From Polyangia bacterium (GTDB lineage: Bacteria; Myxococcota_A; Polyangia; Nannocystales; Nannocystaceae), in contig JAUHWG010000020.1 of the NCBI GenBank assembly GCA_030424595.1, positions 62,001-126,000 on the forward strand: a stretch of 64,000 nt of DNA, in the 5' to 3' direction. A model generated the notes under the pieces. The model saw nothing but the letters and a program-made list of their open reading frames with translations. It was not told the origin of the DNA and did not search any database. The number at the start of each line of letters is the position of its first letter. The first letter of the stretch is position 1. Of the stretch, positions 8,598 through 17,859 are shown piece by piece. The position numbers were made by a program, and so were the translations under genes.

Positions 8598-9113
8598 ATG
8601 TACGCCGCTGACGACGACTCCTCGACGCTCCTCCCCGCCTCCGCCGGGATCGAGCGCAACGCCGCAGACAAGGCGGAGTCCGCGGCGAGAGCAGCGGCGA
8701 GCCGGGTCACAGCCTGGCTCCAACGCAGCCCGACCGGCCCTCTCGCGCGGGCGAGCTGCGCCGACTCGGCGCCGGTCCCCGCGAGCTCAGGCTCCGAGCG
8801 CTCAGGCTCCGAGCGCTCAGACTCCGCGAGCTCAGGCTCCGAGGACTCAGAATCCACGAGCTCAGACGCCGCGAGCTCAGACTCCGCGAGCTCAGGCTCC
8901 GAGCGCTCAGACTCCGCGAGCTCAGGCTCCGAGGACTCAGAATCCACGAGCTCAGACGCCGCGAGCTCAGACTCCGCGAGCTCAGGCTCGGTGCTCGCGC
9001 CGGCGGCCGACGACGCGGCCGACAAGACGGCCCCCCCTGCGGAGGCTGCGTCGGACGAGGGTGGCGCCGAGGCATCGGCGCCCGCCCTTCCCGTGGTGAC
9101 TGACGCCGACTGA
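8598..9113 (+). CDS. Ser/Asp/Glu-rich repeat protein
   Basis: 171 residues. The first 60 residues are Ala-rich and helical. Then comes a perfect two-copy 30-residue repeat of Ser-Glu-Asp-Ala with the core SDSASSGSEDSESTSSDAAS, and finally an acidic Ala-rich tail. No signal peptide, membrane segment or known domain is visible. The reverse strand is also open over most of it (8558-9025) because of the codon composition. The plus frame is preferred for its start context and GC-rich third positions, but confidence is limited. The 3' end runs into a 10-bp tandem repeat. Confidence 0.45.
   Translation: MYAADDDSSTLLPASAGIERNAADKAESAARAAASRVTAWLQRSPTGPLARASCADSAPVPASSGSERSGSERSDSASSGSEDSESTSSDAASSDSASSGSERSDSASSGSEDSESTSSDAASSDSASSGSVLAPAADDAADKTAPPAEAASDEGGAEASAPALPVVTDAD
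8788..8988. repeat. in-frame 90-bp tandem repeat built from about 15-18-bp subunits
   Basis: Two nearly identical 90-bp units, themselves made of variants of CTCAGACTCCGCGAG, encode the Ser-rich region. All lengths are multiples of three. Confidence 0.8.
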
Positions 9114-9141
9114 CGCCGACTGGCGCCGACTGGCGCCGACC
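9099..9141. repeat. 10-bp tandem repeat, about four copies
   Basis: The unit is ACTGACGCCG/ACTGGCGCCG. The first copies encode the last residues of the Ser-rich protein, and the rest fill the convergent intergenic space. Confidence 0.75.
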
Positions 9142-9789
9142 TCAGTCGAGCTCGACCGAGTAGTTGACGACCATGTGCTGCCCCTGGAAGGTCGGGAACG
9201 AGTGATCGGCGATCGCCTTGCGAACGCAGGGGACGATCCCGAAGACCTGGAGCTCCTCCGGCGCCGTGACGTTGACGCCGTCGACGCTCCCGTCCTTCCC
9301 GGTCACCCTGAACTCAAAGCTGATCGTCCCGCTGCCGAGGCCGTTGTTGTGGCAGGAGGCGAGGCTGAGACAGCTGTTGATCTTGTGCTCGATCTGTCGC
9401 ATCTGCGCGGCGAGCTGGGTGTCGCTGAGGCGCTCGCTGCCGGCGTTCATGTCGAGCACGGTCGCCTTCTTCGGATCGTAGGCCGGGATCGCCGAGTCAT
9501 CGACGGGCTCAAAGGGCGGGAGCGTCGACGGGTCGACATCGCAGGCGCCCCAGCTCGAGATCGGCGGCGGCATGTCCAGGACCTCCTCCTCCATCGACAC
9601 TCCGTCGCAGACGTCGGTCGAGTAGTCGACGACGCACTTGGAGCCGTCGCAGCGGGTCGACTTACCGCACATCCCCGCGCACTCGTTCGGCGACGCGCTG
9701 CCCTCGCCCTTGTGACACGAGGTTAAACCGAGCGAGAGGCCGAAGGTGAGGCTGAAGAGAGCGACAACGGTCAGCAGCGGATGTGCCAT
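9142..9789 (-). CDS. lipoprotein with AgmX/TonB-like C-terminal domain
   Basis: 215 residues. A lipoprotein signal (HPLLTVVALFSLTFGLSLGLTSC) is followed by a Cys-rich stretch with six Cys in about 30 residues (CAGMCGKSTRCDGSKC). The C-terminal about 95 residues have the pattern of the AgmX/PglI and TonB C-terminal domain: IEHKINSC, GSGTISFEFRVTGKDGSV, PCVRKAIADHSFPTFQG. This protein type is common in myxobacteria, some of them linked to gliding or envelope energy transfer; the exact role here is unknown. The start at 9789 is supported by TATCCT ending 8 nt upstream. Confidence 0.72.
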   Translation of the reverse strand: MAHPLLTVVALFSLTFGLSLGLTSCHKGEGSASPNECAGMCGKSTRCDGSKCVVDYSTDVCDGVSMEEEVLDMPPPISSWGACDVDPSTLPPFEPVDDSAIPAYDPKKATVLDMNAGSERLSDTQLAAQMRQIEHKINSCLSLASCHNNGLGSGTISFEFRVTGKDGSVDGVNVTAPEELQVFGIVPCVRKAIADHSFPTFQGQHMVVNYSVELD

Positions 9790-10071
9790 GGGCCGCGAGG
9801 ATATCAGCCCCGAGCGCCCCGCGGCCCCCGCAGCGTCGCCCCCTCGCAGCGCCACCTGCGGGTCCTAGGCCCCAATAGCGCAGCCGCCTGGAGTCCGAGA
9901 CGAGCCGCCGAACAGACACCGCCAGACACGCCGTCCAGGCACCCCAGGCACGCCGCGCGAGTGCCTGCGCGACGAGCCGCCCCTGCCCCTCCCATCGGCG
10001 CCGAGCCGACGACGGTCCTGCGGACGCGGGGCAGCGCCGCCACGCCCGAGCCCGAGGCCGCGAATGGGGGC

Positions 10072-11301
10072 TCAGAGGATCCGCGTGCGCAGACTCGTCG
10101 GCAGCGCGGCGATCGCCCGCGAGAGGTCGAGCGCCCGCAGCTCATCCCGCTCGAGCGCCAGATCGACGATCAAGAGGCCGACGTCTTCGACGGTCCCCAG
10201 GCTCTGACCGGTGACGTTGACCTCGGACTCGGCGACCGCCCGGTTGATCGCCGAGAGCACGCCCGGGACGTTGCGGTGGACGTTGACGATCCGACAGCCG
10301 GAGCTGAGCGGCGCCGCGTCGAGGTTCGGGATGTTCACCGCGCCCGAGGTCGAGCCGTGGAGGAGATAGGAGCTGAGCGCGCTTCCGACCTCTCGACCGA
10401 TGTTCTCCTGGGCCTCCTCCGTGCTGCCGCCGATATGCGGCGTGAGGATCGCGCTCTCGACCCCCCGCAGCTCGCTGAGGAAGGGAGCGCTCGGCTTGGC
10501 GGGCTCGGCCGGATAGACGTCGATCGCGGCGCCCGCGAGGTGCTCGCTGACCAGCGCCTCGCGCAGCGCCGGGATGTCGACGACCTGCCCGCGGGAGGCG
10601 TTGAGCAGGTAGCTGCCGCGGCGCATGCAGGCGAGCTCCCCCTCGCCGATCATCCCCCGGGTCAGCTCCGTGTCGGGGACGTGCAGGGTGACAAAATCGC
10701 TCGTCCGCAGCAGCTCCTCGAGGCTATCGACCGGACGGGCGTTGCCGAGCGGCAGCTTCGAGACCAGGTCGTAGTAGAGGACGCGGAGGCCGAGGGACTC
10801 GGCGAGCACGCTGAGCTGGGAGCCGATGTGGCCGTAGCCGACGATGCCGATGGTCTTGCCCCGGACCTCGTTGCTGCCGGTGGCGCTCTTTCGCCACTCG
10901 CCGCGGTGGCAGGCCGTGCTCCGCGGGAAGATCTGCCGCGAGAGCATGATGACCTCGCCGAGGATCAGCTCCGCGACCGAGCGGGTGTTGGAGAAGGGCG
11001 CGTTGAAGACGACCACCCCGGCTTGGCGCGCCGCGGTCAGGTCGATCTGATCCGTGCCGATACAAAAAGCGCCTACACTGATGAGGTTCGGCACCGCGGC
11101 GAAGACCTCAGCGGTGACCCGTGTCTTCGAACGGATACCGACCATCCGCGGTCCTTCGCCCGGAAGCGCTCGCAGGGCCTCGATCAGCTGCGGCGCCTGC
11201 ATCCCGCCGCTGTGGGTGTGAACGGCGACATCGTTGCGGCGCAGCTCCTCATGCGCGGAGACGTGGATGTTCTCGAGCAGTAGGACGTGAGCGCGTGACA
11301 C
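10072..11301 (-). CDS. serA: D-3-phosphoglycerate dehydrogenase
   Basis: 409 residues, essentially the length of the E. coli-type enzyme. It catalyses the first step of serine biosynthesis (3-phosphoglycerate + NAD+ to 3-phosphohydroxypyruvate). Visible landmarks are FCIGTDQIDL, the NAD-binding GKTIGIVGYGHIGSQL, catalytic Arg in NASRGQVVD, Glu in YPAEPA, and the His of LTPHIGGSTEEAQ. A C-terminal ACT domain (VHRNVPGVLSAINRAV) would bind serine for feedback inhibition. A GTG start at 11301 is chosen because it aligns with the family N-terminus and has CATAGT 7 nt upstream; an in-frame GTG at 11337 is the alternative. Confidence 0.93.
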   Translation of the reverse strand: MSRAHVLLLENIHVSAHEELRRNDVAVHTHSGGMQAPQLIEALRALPGEGPRMVGIRSKTRVTAEVFAAVPNLISVGAFCIGTDQIDLTAARQAGVVVFNAPFSNTRSVAELILGEVIMLSRQIFPRSTACHRGEWRKSATGSNEVRGKTIGIVGYGHIGSQLSVLAESLGLRVLYYDLVSKLPLGNARPVDSLEELLRTSDFVTLHVPDTELTRGMIGEGELACMRRGSYLLNASRGQVVDIPALREALVSEHLAGAAIDVYPAEPAKPSAPFLSELRGVESAILTPHIGGSTEEAQENIGREVGSALSSYLLHGSTSGAVNIPNLDAAPLSSGCRIVNVHRNVPGVLSAINRAVAESEVNVTGQSLGTVEDVGLLIVDLALERDELRALDLSRAIAALPTSLRTRIL

Positions 11302-11418
11302 GGCGCGCACTATGCCGCAGGGCATTCTCTCGGTCACCTACCAATTCGGTTGTGGCAAACTAAGCGCGCTCCGTAGCGAAGCGCACATGAGCGCCTCCCC
11401 CGAGCGCGAGGATCCCCG

Positions 11419-12504
11419 ATGAACGTGTCCGCCCAAGCGAAGAAGCGACTGCTCACCGGTGACCGACCCACCGGCCCTCTCCACCTCGGCCACCTCGTCG
11501 GCACTCTGCACAATCGAGTCATGATGCAGGACCAGCACGACTGCTGGCTGATCGTCGCCGATCTCCACTCGCTGACGACCCGCTCGCGGCGCGAGCAGAT
11601 AGGCGAGCTGCCGGAGCTCGTCCACGAGGTCGTGCTCGATCTCCTGAGCGTCGGCATCGACCCGGAGAAGAGCACGATCTACCTCCAGTCCGGGGTCCCG
11701 GCGGTCTACGACCTCGCGATCCTGCTGCAGATGCTGATCCCGGTGAACCGCCTGAGCGGGATCCCGACGATCCGCGACATGGCCCGAAATGCAGGTCTCA
11801 AGGACGACGAGGTCCCGCTCGGGCTGCTCGGCTATCCGGTCCTCCAGGCCGCGGACATCCTGATGGCCCGCGCCGAGGTGGTCCCGGTCGGCGGCGACAA
11901 CGAGGCCCACGTGGCGATCGCGGTCGAGCTGGCCGAGCACTTCAACACGCTCTACGGGCCGGTCTTCCCGATCCCCGAGGCGATGGTCTCGAGCACCCCG
12001 ACCCTCCCCGGGGTCGACACCGTCGACGGCGGCTCGCAGCACAAGATGTCGAAGTCGGCGGGCAACTCGATCCGCCTCAAGGACAGCGCCGACGAGGTCG
12101 CCCGCAAGGTCCGCAGCCTCGCCGGCCCCGCCGCAGGCGCCACCCCGGAGGACCTCGACAGCTCGCCGCTCTTCGCCTTCGTCGACGCGTTTATGACCGA
12201 CAAGGCGGCCGCCTCGGCGCTGAAGTACGACTACCTCCGCGGCAAGACCAACGCGGACAGCGTCCACCAGGCGATCACCGCCGACCTCGAGATCCTGCTC
12301 AGGCCTATCCGCGAGCGACGCGCCGAGCTCATGGCCGACCCCGGTCGGATCGAGGAGATCGTCGTCGACGGGACCATTCGCGCCCGCGAGGTCGCCTACC
12401 AGACGCTCAACCAAGTCCGCGACGCGATGGGCCTGGAGTCGCTGTGGAGCGGTCTGGTCGCGGCGACGCAGCGCCGCGCAGAGGCCCGTAAGCGGCCCTA
12501 CTGA
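11419..12504 (+). CDS. trpS: tryptophanyl-tRNA synthetase
   Basis: 361 residues. This class I synthetase charges tRNA-Trp. The HIGH-type motif PTGPLHLGHLVG lies at about residues 17-28 and the KMSKS loop is HKMSKSAGN. The DVPVGGDNEAH-type segment is present as VPVGGDNEAHVAIA. The ATG follows GAGG by 7 bp, one of the few clear Shine-Dalgarno starts in the window. It is divergent from serA with about 115 bp between the starts. Confidence 0.95.
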   Translation: MNVSAQAKKRLLTGDRPTGPLHLGHLVGTLHNRVMMQDQHDCWLIVADLHSLTTRSRREQIGELPELVHEVVLDLLSVGIDPEKSTIYLQSGVPAVYDLAILLQMLIPVNRLSGIPTIRDMARNAGLKDDEVPLGLLGYPVLQAADILMARAEVVPVGGDNEAHVAIAVELAEHFNTLYGPVFPIPEAMVSSTPTLPGVDTVDGGSQHKMSKSAGNSIRLKDSADEVARKVRSLAGPAAGATPEDLDSSPLFAFVDAFMTDKAAASALKYDYLRGKTNADSVHQAITADLEILLRPIRERRAELMADPGRIEEIVVDGTIRAREVAYQTLNQVRDAMGLESLWSGLVAATQRRAEARKRPY

Positions 12505-12546
12505 GGCTCCCGCGGAGGGATCGCTCCGAGCTCGAGCTCGATATCT

Positions 12547-12571
12547 CGGGCCCCGCCGTCGGCGGGGCCCG
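12547..12571 (+). terminator. strong hairpin after trpS
   Basis: An 11-bp perfect GC stem CGGGCCCCGCC/GGCGGGGCCCG with a 3-nt loop. It is followed by two copies of ACGCAATTCTGG rather than a U run. It is probably a terminator for trpS. Confidence 0.5.
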
Positions 12572-12621
12572 ACGCAATTCTGGACGCAATTCTGGAGGAC
12601 CCGCCGCTCGCCCGAGTGCGC

Positions 12622-12627
12622 TACAAC
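12622..12627 (+). promoter_or_regulatory. -10-like box TACAAC for the methyltransferase gene
   Basis: It ends 7 nt before the GTG start at 12635. The start has no ribosome site, which is consistent with a leaderless mRNA. Confidence 0.4.
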
Positions 12628-12634
12628 GCCCGGC

Positions 12635-13843
12635 GTGTCGATCACCAAAGCCAGCCGCGGACGGATCCGCCGAGCCCTCCCCCGCAAGCTCGCCGGCGGC
12701 TGGGAGCGAGCCGTCTTCACCGCGCCCGAGCGCCCCGGAGAGGCCCGTGACGAGCGCGTTCTCATCGGCCCCGGCCCCCTCGCCGAGGAGCCGACAGAGA
12801 CCGCCGAGAAGGCCCTCCAGACGGCGCTGACCGAGCTCCTCGACGCGGCCGAGGCCGCCGCCGAAGACGGCCTCGTCAAGCAGACGATCGTTCTCGACGA
12901 GCGCCGCCGCCTGCTCTTTGACGCCCGCCACGGCCACATCAAGCTCAAGACGCTCGACCCCGAGACCTCGCTCAAGGTGATGGGCGGCAAGGAGCGGCTC
13001 TTCCGCCCCGACACCAGCGCTCCCTTCCTCCGGGCGATCGGGATCATGAACGCGGACGGGACGATCTCGACCCGTCACGCCCGCAAGTACAAGCAGGTCT
13101 CTCACTTGGCGGAGCTCTGCCGCCCGACCTGGGAGCGGGTGGGCAAGCGCCGTCCGCTCAGCCCCGAGGCGCCGCTGCGGATCCTCGACCTCGCCTGCGG
13201 CAACGCCTACCTCTCCTTCGTCATCGCCGAGGCGCTGCGCCTCGCCGGCGTCCCGCTGCGCCTCCACGGCGTCGACGTCCGCGAAGATCTGATCACCCGC
13301 GCCCGCGAGCGGACGGCGCAGATCGGCCTCGAAGGGGTGAGCTTCGCTCGGGCTACGATCGCCGACGCCTACGGCGAGGCGCTGGCGGAGGACGCCCTCG
13401 CGGGGCGACCGGACATCGTCCTCGCCCTGCACGCCTGCGACACCGCGACCGACGAGGCGCTCGAACTCGCCATCCGCTACGGCGCGCCGGCGATCCTCTG
13501 CGTCCCCTGCTGCCAGCAGGAGCTGTCGACGCAGCTCGCCGCGACCGACGTCCCGGCGCCGATCCCCGCGCTCCACAGCCACGGCCTCCTGCGCGGCGCC
13601 TACGCGGACGCGCTGACCGACAGCATCCGCTGCGAGCTGCTCGCCGCCTGCGGCTACCAGGTCGACGTCGTCGAGTTCGTCGGCTCGGAGCACACCGCGA
13701 AGAACATGCTGATCCGCGCCCACCGTCGCCACCGCGGCGCCGTCGATCCGAGCCGCTGGAGGCTCGCGCCGGTGGTCGACGCCTGCGCCCGCCTGGGCGT
13801 CGATCCGAGCCTGCTACGACGGCTGCAAAGGCCGAGCCTGTAG
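12635..13843 (+). CDS. class I SAM-dependent methyltransferase (METTL25-like)
   Basis: 402 residues with a GTG start. The N-terminal about 170 residues form a substrate domain ending in SHLAELCRPTWERV. The SAM-binding fold begins with LRILDLACGNAYLSFVIAEAL and continues with LHGVDVREDLITRARERTAQIG. A later DIVLALHACDTATDEALE and a conserved VPCCQQEL (Cys-Cys) segment are typical of Methyltransf_32/METTL25-like proteins. Its substrate is not known. It lies downstream of trpS with 130 bp and a terminator-like hairpin between, so it probably has its own promoter. Confidence 0.75.
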   Translation: MSITKASRGRIRRALPRKLAGGWERAVFTAPERPGEARDERVLIGPGPLAEEPTETAEKALQTALTELLDAAEAAAEDGLVKQTIVLDERRRLLFDARHGHIKLKTLDPETSLKVMGGKERLFRPDTSAPFLRAIGIMNADGTISTRHARKYKQVSHLAELCRPTWERVGKRRPLSPEAPLRILDLACGNAYLSFVIAEALRLAGVPLRLHGVDVREDLITRARERTAQIGLEGVSFARATIADAYGEALAEDALAGRPDIVLALHACDTATDEALELAIRYGAPAILCVPCCQQELSTQLAATDVPAPIPALHSHGLLRGAYADALTDSIRCELLAACGYQVDVVEFVGSEHTAKNMLIRAHRRHRGAVDPSRWRLAPVVDACARLGVDPSLLRRLQRPSL

Positions 13844-13853
13844 CCGCGGACTG

Positions 13854-15284
13854 CTACGCCGCGTCGTCGCGAGGGGGGCGGCTGGCGCTGTAGGCCGCGA
13901 GCAGAGCGTCGTAGATCATGCCGCCCATGATGTCGACGCCGCGGCGGCTGAGGTGCTTCTCGTCGGGGGAGACCTTGCCCTCCTTCACCCACGTGTGCAC
14001 CGAGCCAGGGCCCCCCATCGCCGCGACCGAGTCGAAGAAGGCGCACTTCTCTTCGTTCGCGACCTCGCGCTCGACCGCGGTCATCAGCTCCATATGCTCG
14101 GTGCGGACGGTGTAGGTGCCCGAGCGGGCGTGATCGGTGACGCCGACGACCAGGCAGGCGAGCCCCTCTTTGCCCTGCCGAAGCTTGCGCACCGTGGTCC
14201 GGTACTCCTCCTTGAAGTCCTCACGCTTGACCGAACCGCTGACGAAGCGGCGCAGATCATTGCCGCCGTAGCTGATCACGAGCAGGTCCGGATCACGGTG
14301 GGCCACCTGACCGGCGATGTGCTCGTCGTCGTACCCGTGGAGGCGGCGGACGTAGGCGCCGGTCATGCTCACGGTGTCCCAGACGATCCCCGGCCCGTCG
14401 TTCTCCATCGCCACGCCGTAGACCCGCACCGGCCCGTTGCTGCCGCCGCGGAGCTCGATCCGGTGCTCGCCGGCCTCGATCTCGACCTGGTGCCAGCGGT
14501 CTTCGAGCGCGTCGGCGCGGGTGTTGATCAGCTCGTAGTCGCCCTTGTCGATCCTCAGCTTGAGATCGCCGCCGCTGGGGGTCGCGGCGTACCAAAGCTC
14601 CAGCTTGGAGACCTTGCGCCCGTTCGAGGAGCGGCGATGGGGGCCGATCTTCGTCCAGGCGTCGGCGACCCCGCGAAAGGTGTGGCCGCCGAGGCCGTAG
14701 TGGCCGTCCTTCTTGCAGAGGTAGGCGATGTAGCAGATCTTCCAGCCGCCAGCCTCGATCGTGGCGACGTTGCTCGAGTAGTTCTTGGAGAAGCGATCGA
14801 TGAGGACGAAGCCGGGCCCGGCGTCGCCGAAGCGCTCCTGCATCCGCGTACGGATCGCCTGCGGGAGGCCGTCGAGGCCGACCGACGAGTCGCCCATGTG
14901 GAGGACCCGGGCGATCGCCCCCTTCTCCTCTGTCCGGACCCGGTCGAGGGCCGAGAAGAACCCGACCAGCGCCTCCGGGTGTTCGATCTCCGGCGCGCCG
15001 GGGTCGAGCACGACGACCTCCATCGGCTCCAGCTGAGGGCCCGCCGAGGCCTCGTCTTCTTCGACGTCGTCCACGTCCTCGCCGTCGACCGCCTCCGAAT
15101 CACCTGTCTCTTCAGGCATGTTTTCGGGCGTTCGCACGCTCGCTCGCCCGCCCGCTACCGCCGCGCGCGAGTCCTCGACCTCGACCGCCGGCTCCTCCGT
15201 CGGCGGCGGGTGGCTACAACCGGCGCTCACGGACAGGCCGAGCCAAAGGGCGAGCAGGAGGGGTGTATCTCGCGACCGACGCAT
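13854..15284 (-). CDS. SGNH/GDSL hydrolase-like lipoprotein
   Basis: 476 residues. A lipoprotein signal (PLLLALWLGLSVSAGC) is followed by an acidic linker of about 70 residues. The catalytic domain shows block I HMGDSSVG (nucleophile Ser), the block III-type ISYGGNDLRRF and a C-terminal DEKHLS (Asp-x-x-His). A beta-sandwich-like insert (GDLKLRIDKGDYELIN to IELRGGSNGPVRVYG) lies between, as in two-domain envelope esterases. It is probably a periplasmic or surface polysaccharide/peptidoglycan O-acetylesterase. The start is placed at the signal peptide, although the frame remains open far upstream. GAGG lies 6 nt before the ATG. Confidence 0.78.
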   Translation of the reverse strand: MRRSRDTPLLLALWLGLSVSAGCSHPPPTEEPAVEVEDSRAAVAGGRASVRTPENMPEETGDSEAVDGEDVDDVEEDEASAGPQLEPMEVVVLDPGAPEIEHPEALVGFFSALDRVRTEEKGAIARVLHMGDSSVGLDGLPQAIRTRMQERFGDAGPGFVLIDRFSKNYSSNVATIEAGGWKICYIAYLCKKDGHYGLGGHTFRGVADAWTKIGPHRRSSNGRKVSKLELWYAATPSGGDLKLRIDKGDYELINTRADALEDRWHQVEIEAGEHRIELRGGSNGPVRVYGVAMENDGPGIVWDTVSMTGAYVRRLHGYDDEHIAGQVAHRDPDLLVISYGGNDLRRFVSGSVKREDFKEEYRTTVRKLRQGKEGLACLVVGVTDHARSGTYTVRTEHMELMTAVEREVANEEKCAFFDSVAAMGGPGSVHTWVKEGKVSPDEKHLSRRGVDIMGGMIYDALLAAYSASRPPRDDAA

Positions 15285-15593
15285 GTTTCGCCTCAGCTCC
15301 GACAGGCTCGGAGATCGTCGCGGAGGATAGCATGACGGGTGATCGCGATCGCGAGGCGGGGCGGGGCGCCGGGGCTGACGACAGGAGACCGCTGAGAACA
15401 CCGCACAAGCCCAAACAAGGGCCCCTTGGGCCCGCTCCGGCCTCCCCCGCCCTAGGACCCCCGAGGCCTCACGATCGAGGCTCGCGCTGCCTCTCCCAGT
15501 CGCGAGGCAGCGCCAACACAATGGCGAACAGCCCCCCCAGGCGCCCTCGTCTCCGCTCGACAAGCCCCGCCACGGACTCACGAGTGGACCGCT

Positions 15594-15712
15594 ACTCGCC
15601 TCGCCGCCGACCTCGCCGCCTACCTCGCCGCCTACCTCGCCGCCTACCTCGTCGCTGACCTCGCCACTTACCTCGCCGCCGACCTCGCCACCGACCTCGC
15701 CGCCGACCTTCG
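15594..15712. repeat. 12-bp tandem repeat, about ten degenerate copies
   Basis: The unit is CTCGCCGCCTAC and variants (CTCGCCGCCGAC, CTCGCCACCGAC). Confidence 0.8.
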
Positions 15713-16159
15713 ACGGACCCCCCCAGTGCAGAGCCGAGAGGTCGACGTCATCGCCCGACGTGATGCGATGGATGCCGCTGCCCTGAGAGCTCCGTCCACC
15801 GCAAAGCGCTGAGTCTGGCGGACAGCGCGGCGCCCTCTGGGCATCGTTCATCGCGGCGCCGCCGGCGAGAGAGCCGCTCCGACGACCAGGCTGTGCGGAG
15901 AAGATCCTCCCATGAGGAGCGACCCGACAGCGGCCCTCCTGCCTCCCGTCGATGTGGGTCCACGCCGCCTGATGGACGGAGCGCCGAGGGCTCCTCCTGA
16001 AGCTCGAAGATGCGCGACGAGGAGCTGGACCGACCACACGGTCCACCGCCGGAGCGGGGCCCGTCGTCGTCACGGGTCGCACGGCGCCCGTCGGCGATGG
16101 CGGACAGCGCAGCCCCCCCTCCTCCAAGAGCAGCTCGTCGACCCTGGACCCCCCACGGT

Positions 16160-16212
16160 GAGCGGCGATGAGCAGGAGCGGCGATGAGCAGGAGCGGCGA
16201 TGAGCGGGAGCG
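16160..16212. repeat. 15-bp tandem repeat, about three and a half copies
   Basis: The unit is GATGAGCAGGAGCGGC; the last copy has GATGAGCGGGAGCGGC. It is noncoding as far as can be judged. Confidence 0.75.
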
Positions 16213-16653
16213 GCGTCGAAGCGCGGGCTCGACCGACCCCGCACACAGCCTCTGGTCTCTATCCAAAGGGCGTGCCCTCGACGAGACGACCGTCGCACCG
16301 GTCCGCGGGCCGACGCTCCCGACCTCGATCCAGGGGAGCGTGCGTCCCCTCGGGGATCGGGGCTCAGGCCAAGCACCAACGCCCGCGAGACGAACGGAGA
16401 TGGGTCGTCCTCTCGCAGGATGACCTCTACACCAGCCCGCCGCCCTCCTTCCTCCACTCTCTGTCCTCCGTCTTCGCCGCGAGGGTCGCGACGATCGGCC
16501 CGGCAGGATCTACGGATCCCGAGGGGACGACCCATCCGCGATTCCACGCGCCGAGGCCGAGGCGCGAAGGCATGCGCTCCGAAATTGGAGGAGCTTCTCG
16601 CCTCCGATCTCGCGAAGTCCGTGGTGTATGATGACGCCAGCCTCGGGGGTCCT

Positions 16654-17859
16654 TTGCGCCGTTATCACTGCACCGTTCTCCACACGCTGGCACGTCCCGC
16701 GCTCGTCCTTGCCCTCGCCACCCTGGGTGTCGCCTGCGCCACTGGCGAGGACGACACCGGCGGCTCGGGTCTCAGCGCCGGCAACCCGACGGAGTCGGGA
16801 AGCGGCACCGACACCGTCGGCGGCTCTGGCAGCACGAGCAACTCGAGCAACTCGGGTAACTCGAGCGAGACGTCGACCGACCCGACCAACCCGACCGACC
16901 CCACCGACCCCACCGACCCCACCGACCCCACGGCGTCGACGACCGACAACACCACGGGCCCCGGCTGCATCGACGGTGACGGCGACGGCTACGGCGAGAA
17001 CTGCGATCTCGGCCCCGACTGCGACGACGCCGACTTCAACAACTACACCGACGAAGGCTGCGCGAACTGCATGGACGGCGACGCCGACGAGATCTGGGCC
17101 GGCTGCGATCAGTACGACGAGGAGAAGCAGGGCCCCGACTGCGACGACGCCAACGATGCGGTCGGCCTCGGCGACGCGGTCGAGCTGTGCAACGGCATCG
17201 CCGAGAACTGCGCCGGCGAGATCGATCCCCTCCCCCCCGAGGAGATGTGTCCCAGCGCCGGCGACCCGCCGAACGTCACCTCCTGGGTCTGCGAGCCGCC
17301 CGCGCCCGGCGTCGACGGCTGCAAGATCAGCGGCTGTGACGAGCAGTTCTTCGACGTCAACGCCGACGCCGAGGACGGCTGCGAGTGTGAGGGCACCGAC
17401 CGGACCAAGAGCATCGACACCTGCGGCGACGCGGCGCCCGGAGCTCTCGGCAGCATCACCGAGGGCGCAGCGGCCCAGGGCCTCGTCGTCGGCGTGATCC
17501 CCCAGATCGACAACGGCAAGGGCAACGGCGCCGAGGACTGGTACTCGGTCGACTTCCCGCAGGGGACGCGGCCGACCTCCGGCAAGATCCAGGTGACCTT
17601 CGCCCTGAACGAGAACAGCGACTACCGCTTCGAGGCCTACCGCACCTGCGACGGCGCCGCCTGGGAGGCCAACCTCGCCGCGTCCTGCGATGACGACCCG
17701 CCGACCACCGAGTGGACCTTTGATGACACCGGCCCGGCCAACGCCAAGTACTCGAACAACGTCAACTGGCCGAAGAAGGTCTACCTCCGGGTGTTCCGGA
17801 TACAGTCGGACAATAGCTGCTCGAAGTACCAGCTCAAGGTCGAGCGCCTGAACGACTAG
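16654..17859 (+). CDS. MopE-like metal-binding lipoprotein
   Basis: About 401 residues. A signal ends at TLGVACA, then comes a Gly/Ser/Thr linker and a (Thr-Asp-Pro)n stretch. Two to three Asp/Cys-rich repeats follow (DGDGDGYGENCDLGPDCDD; GPDCDDANDAVGLGDAVELC), a MopE-like metal-binding region. The C-terminal about 180 residues form a Cys-containing beta domain (DWYSVDFPQGTRP, KVYLRVFRIQSDNSCSKYQL) resembling prepeptidase C-terminal-like jelly rolls. The start is uncertain: TTG 16654 has GGGGGT just upstream and TATGAT 21 nt upstream; GTG at 16621/16624 is possible. It is probably surface-exposed. Confidence 0.72.
   Translation: MRRYHCTVLHTLARPALVLALATLGVACATGEDDTGGSGLSAGNPTESGSGTDTVGGSGSTSNSSNSGNSSETSTDPTNPTDPTDPTDPTDPTASTTDNTTGPGCIDGDGDGYGENCDLGPDCDDADFNNYTDEGCANCMDGDADEIWAGCDQYDEEKQGPDCDDANDAVGLGDAVELCNGIAENCAGEIDPLPPEEMCPSAGDPPNVTSWVCEPPAPGVDGCKISGCDEQFFDVNADAEDGCECEGTDRTKSIDTCGDAAPGALGSITEGAAAQGLVVGVIPQIDNGKGNGAEDWYSVDFPQGTRPTSGKIQVTFALNENSDYRFEAYRTCDGAAWEANLAASCDDDPPTTEWTFDDTGPANAKYSNNVNWPKKVYLRVFRIQSDNSCSKYQLKVERLND

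Larger units (their letters stand above)
15285..16653. other. long repeat-rich intergenic region
   Basis: About 1.37 kb without a convincing gene, although several frames are open because of high GC. It holds a 12-bp tandem repeat (15594-15712) and a 15-bp tandem repeat (16160-16212). The encoded sequences are Arg/Pro/Ser/Gly-rich and repeat-driven. The right end carries TATGAT (16627-16632), a likely -10 box for the next lipoprotein. Confidence 0.5.

Noticed and set aside
8558-9025. An antisense gene over the Ser-rich repeat
   Set aside because: Both strands are open because of the repeat. The minus frame has no signal or domain and its start context is poor. It cannot be fully excluded.
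15285-16547. Upstream extension of the SGNH lipoprotein frame by 421 residues
   Set aside because: The extension is repeat-driven and Arg/Ser/Pro-rich, and a proper lipoprotein signal begins at 15284.
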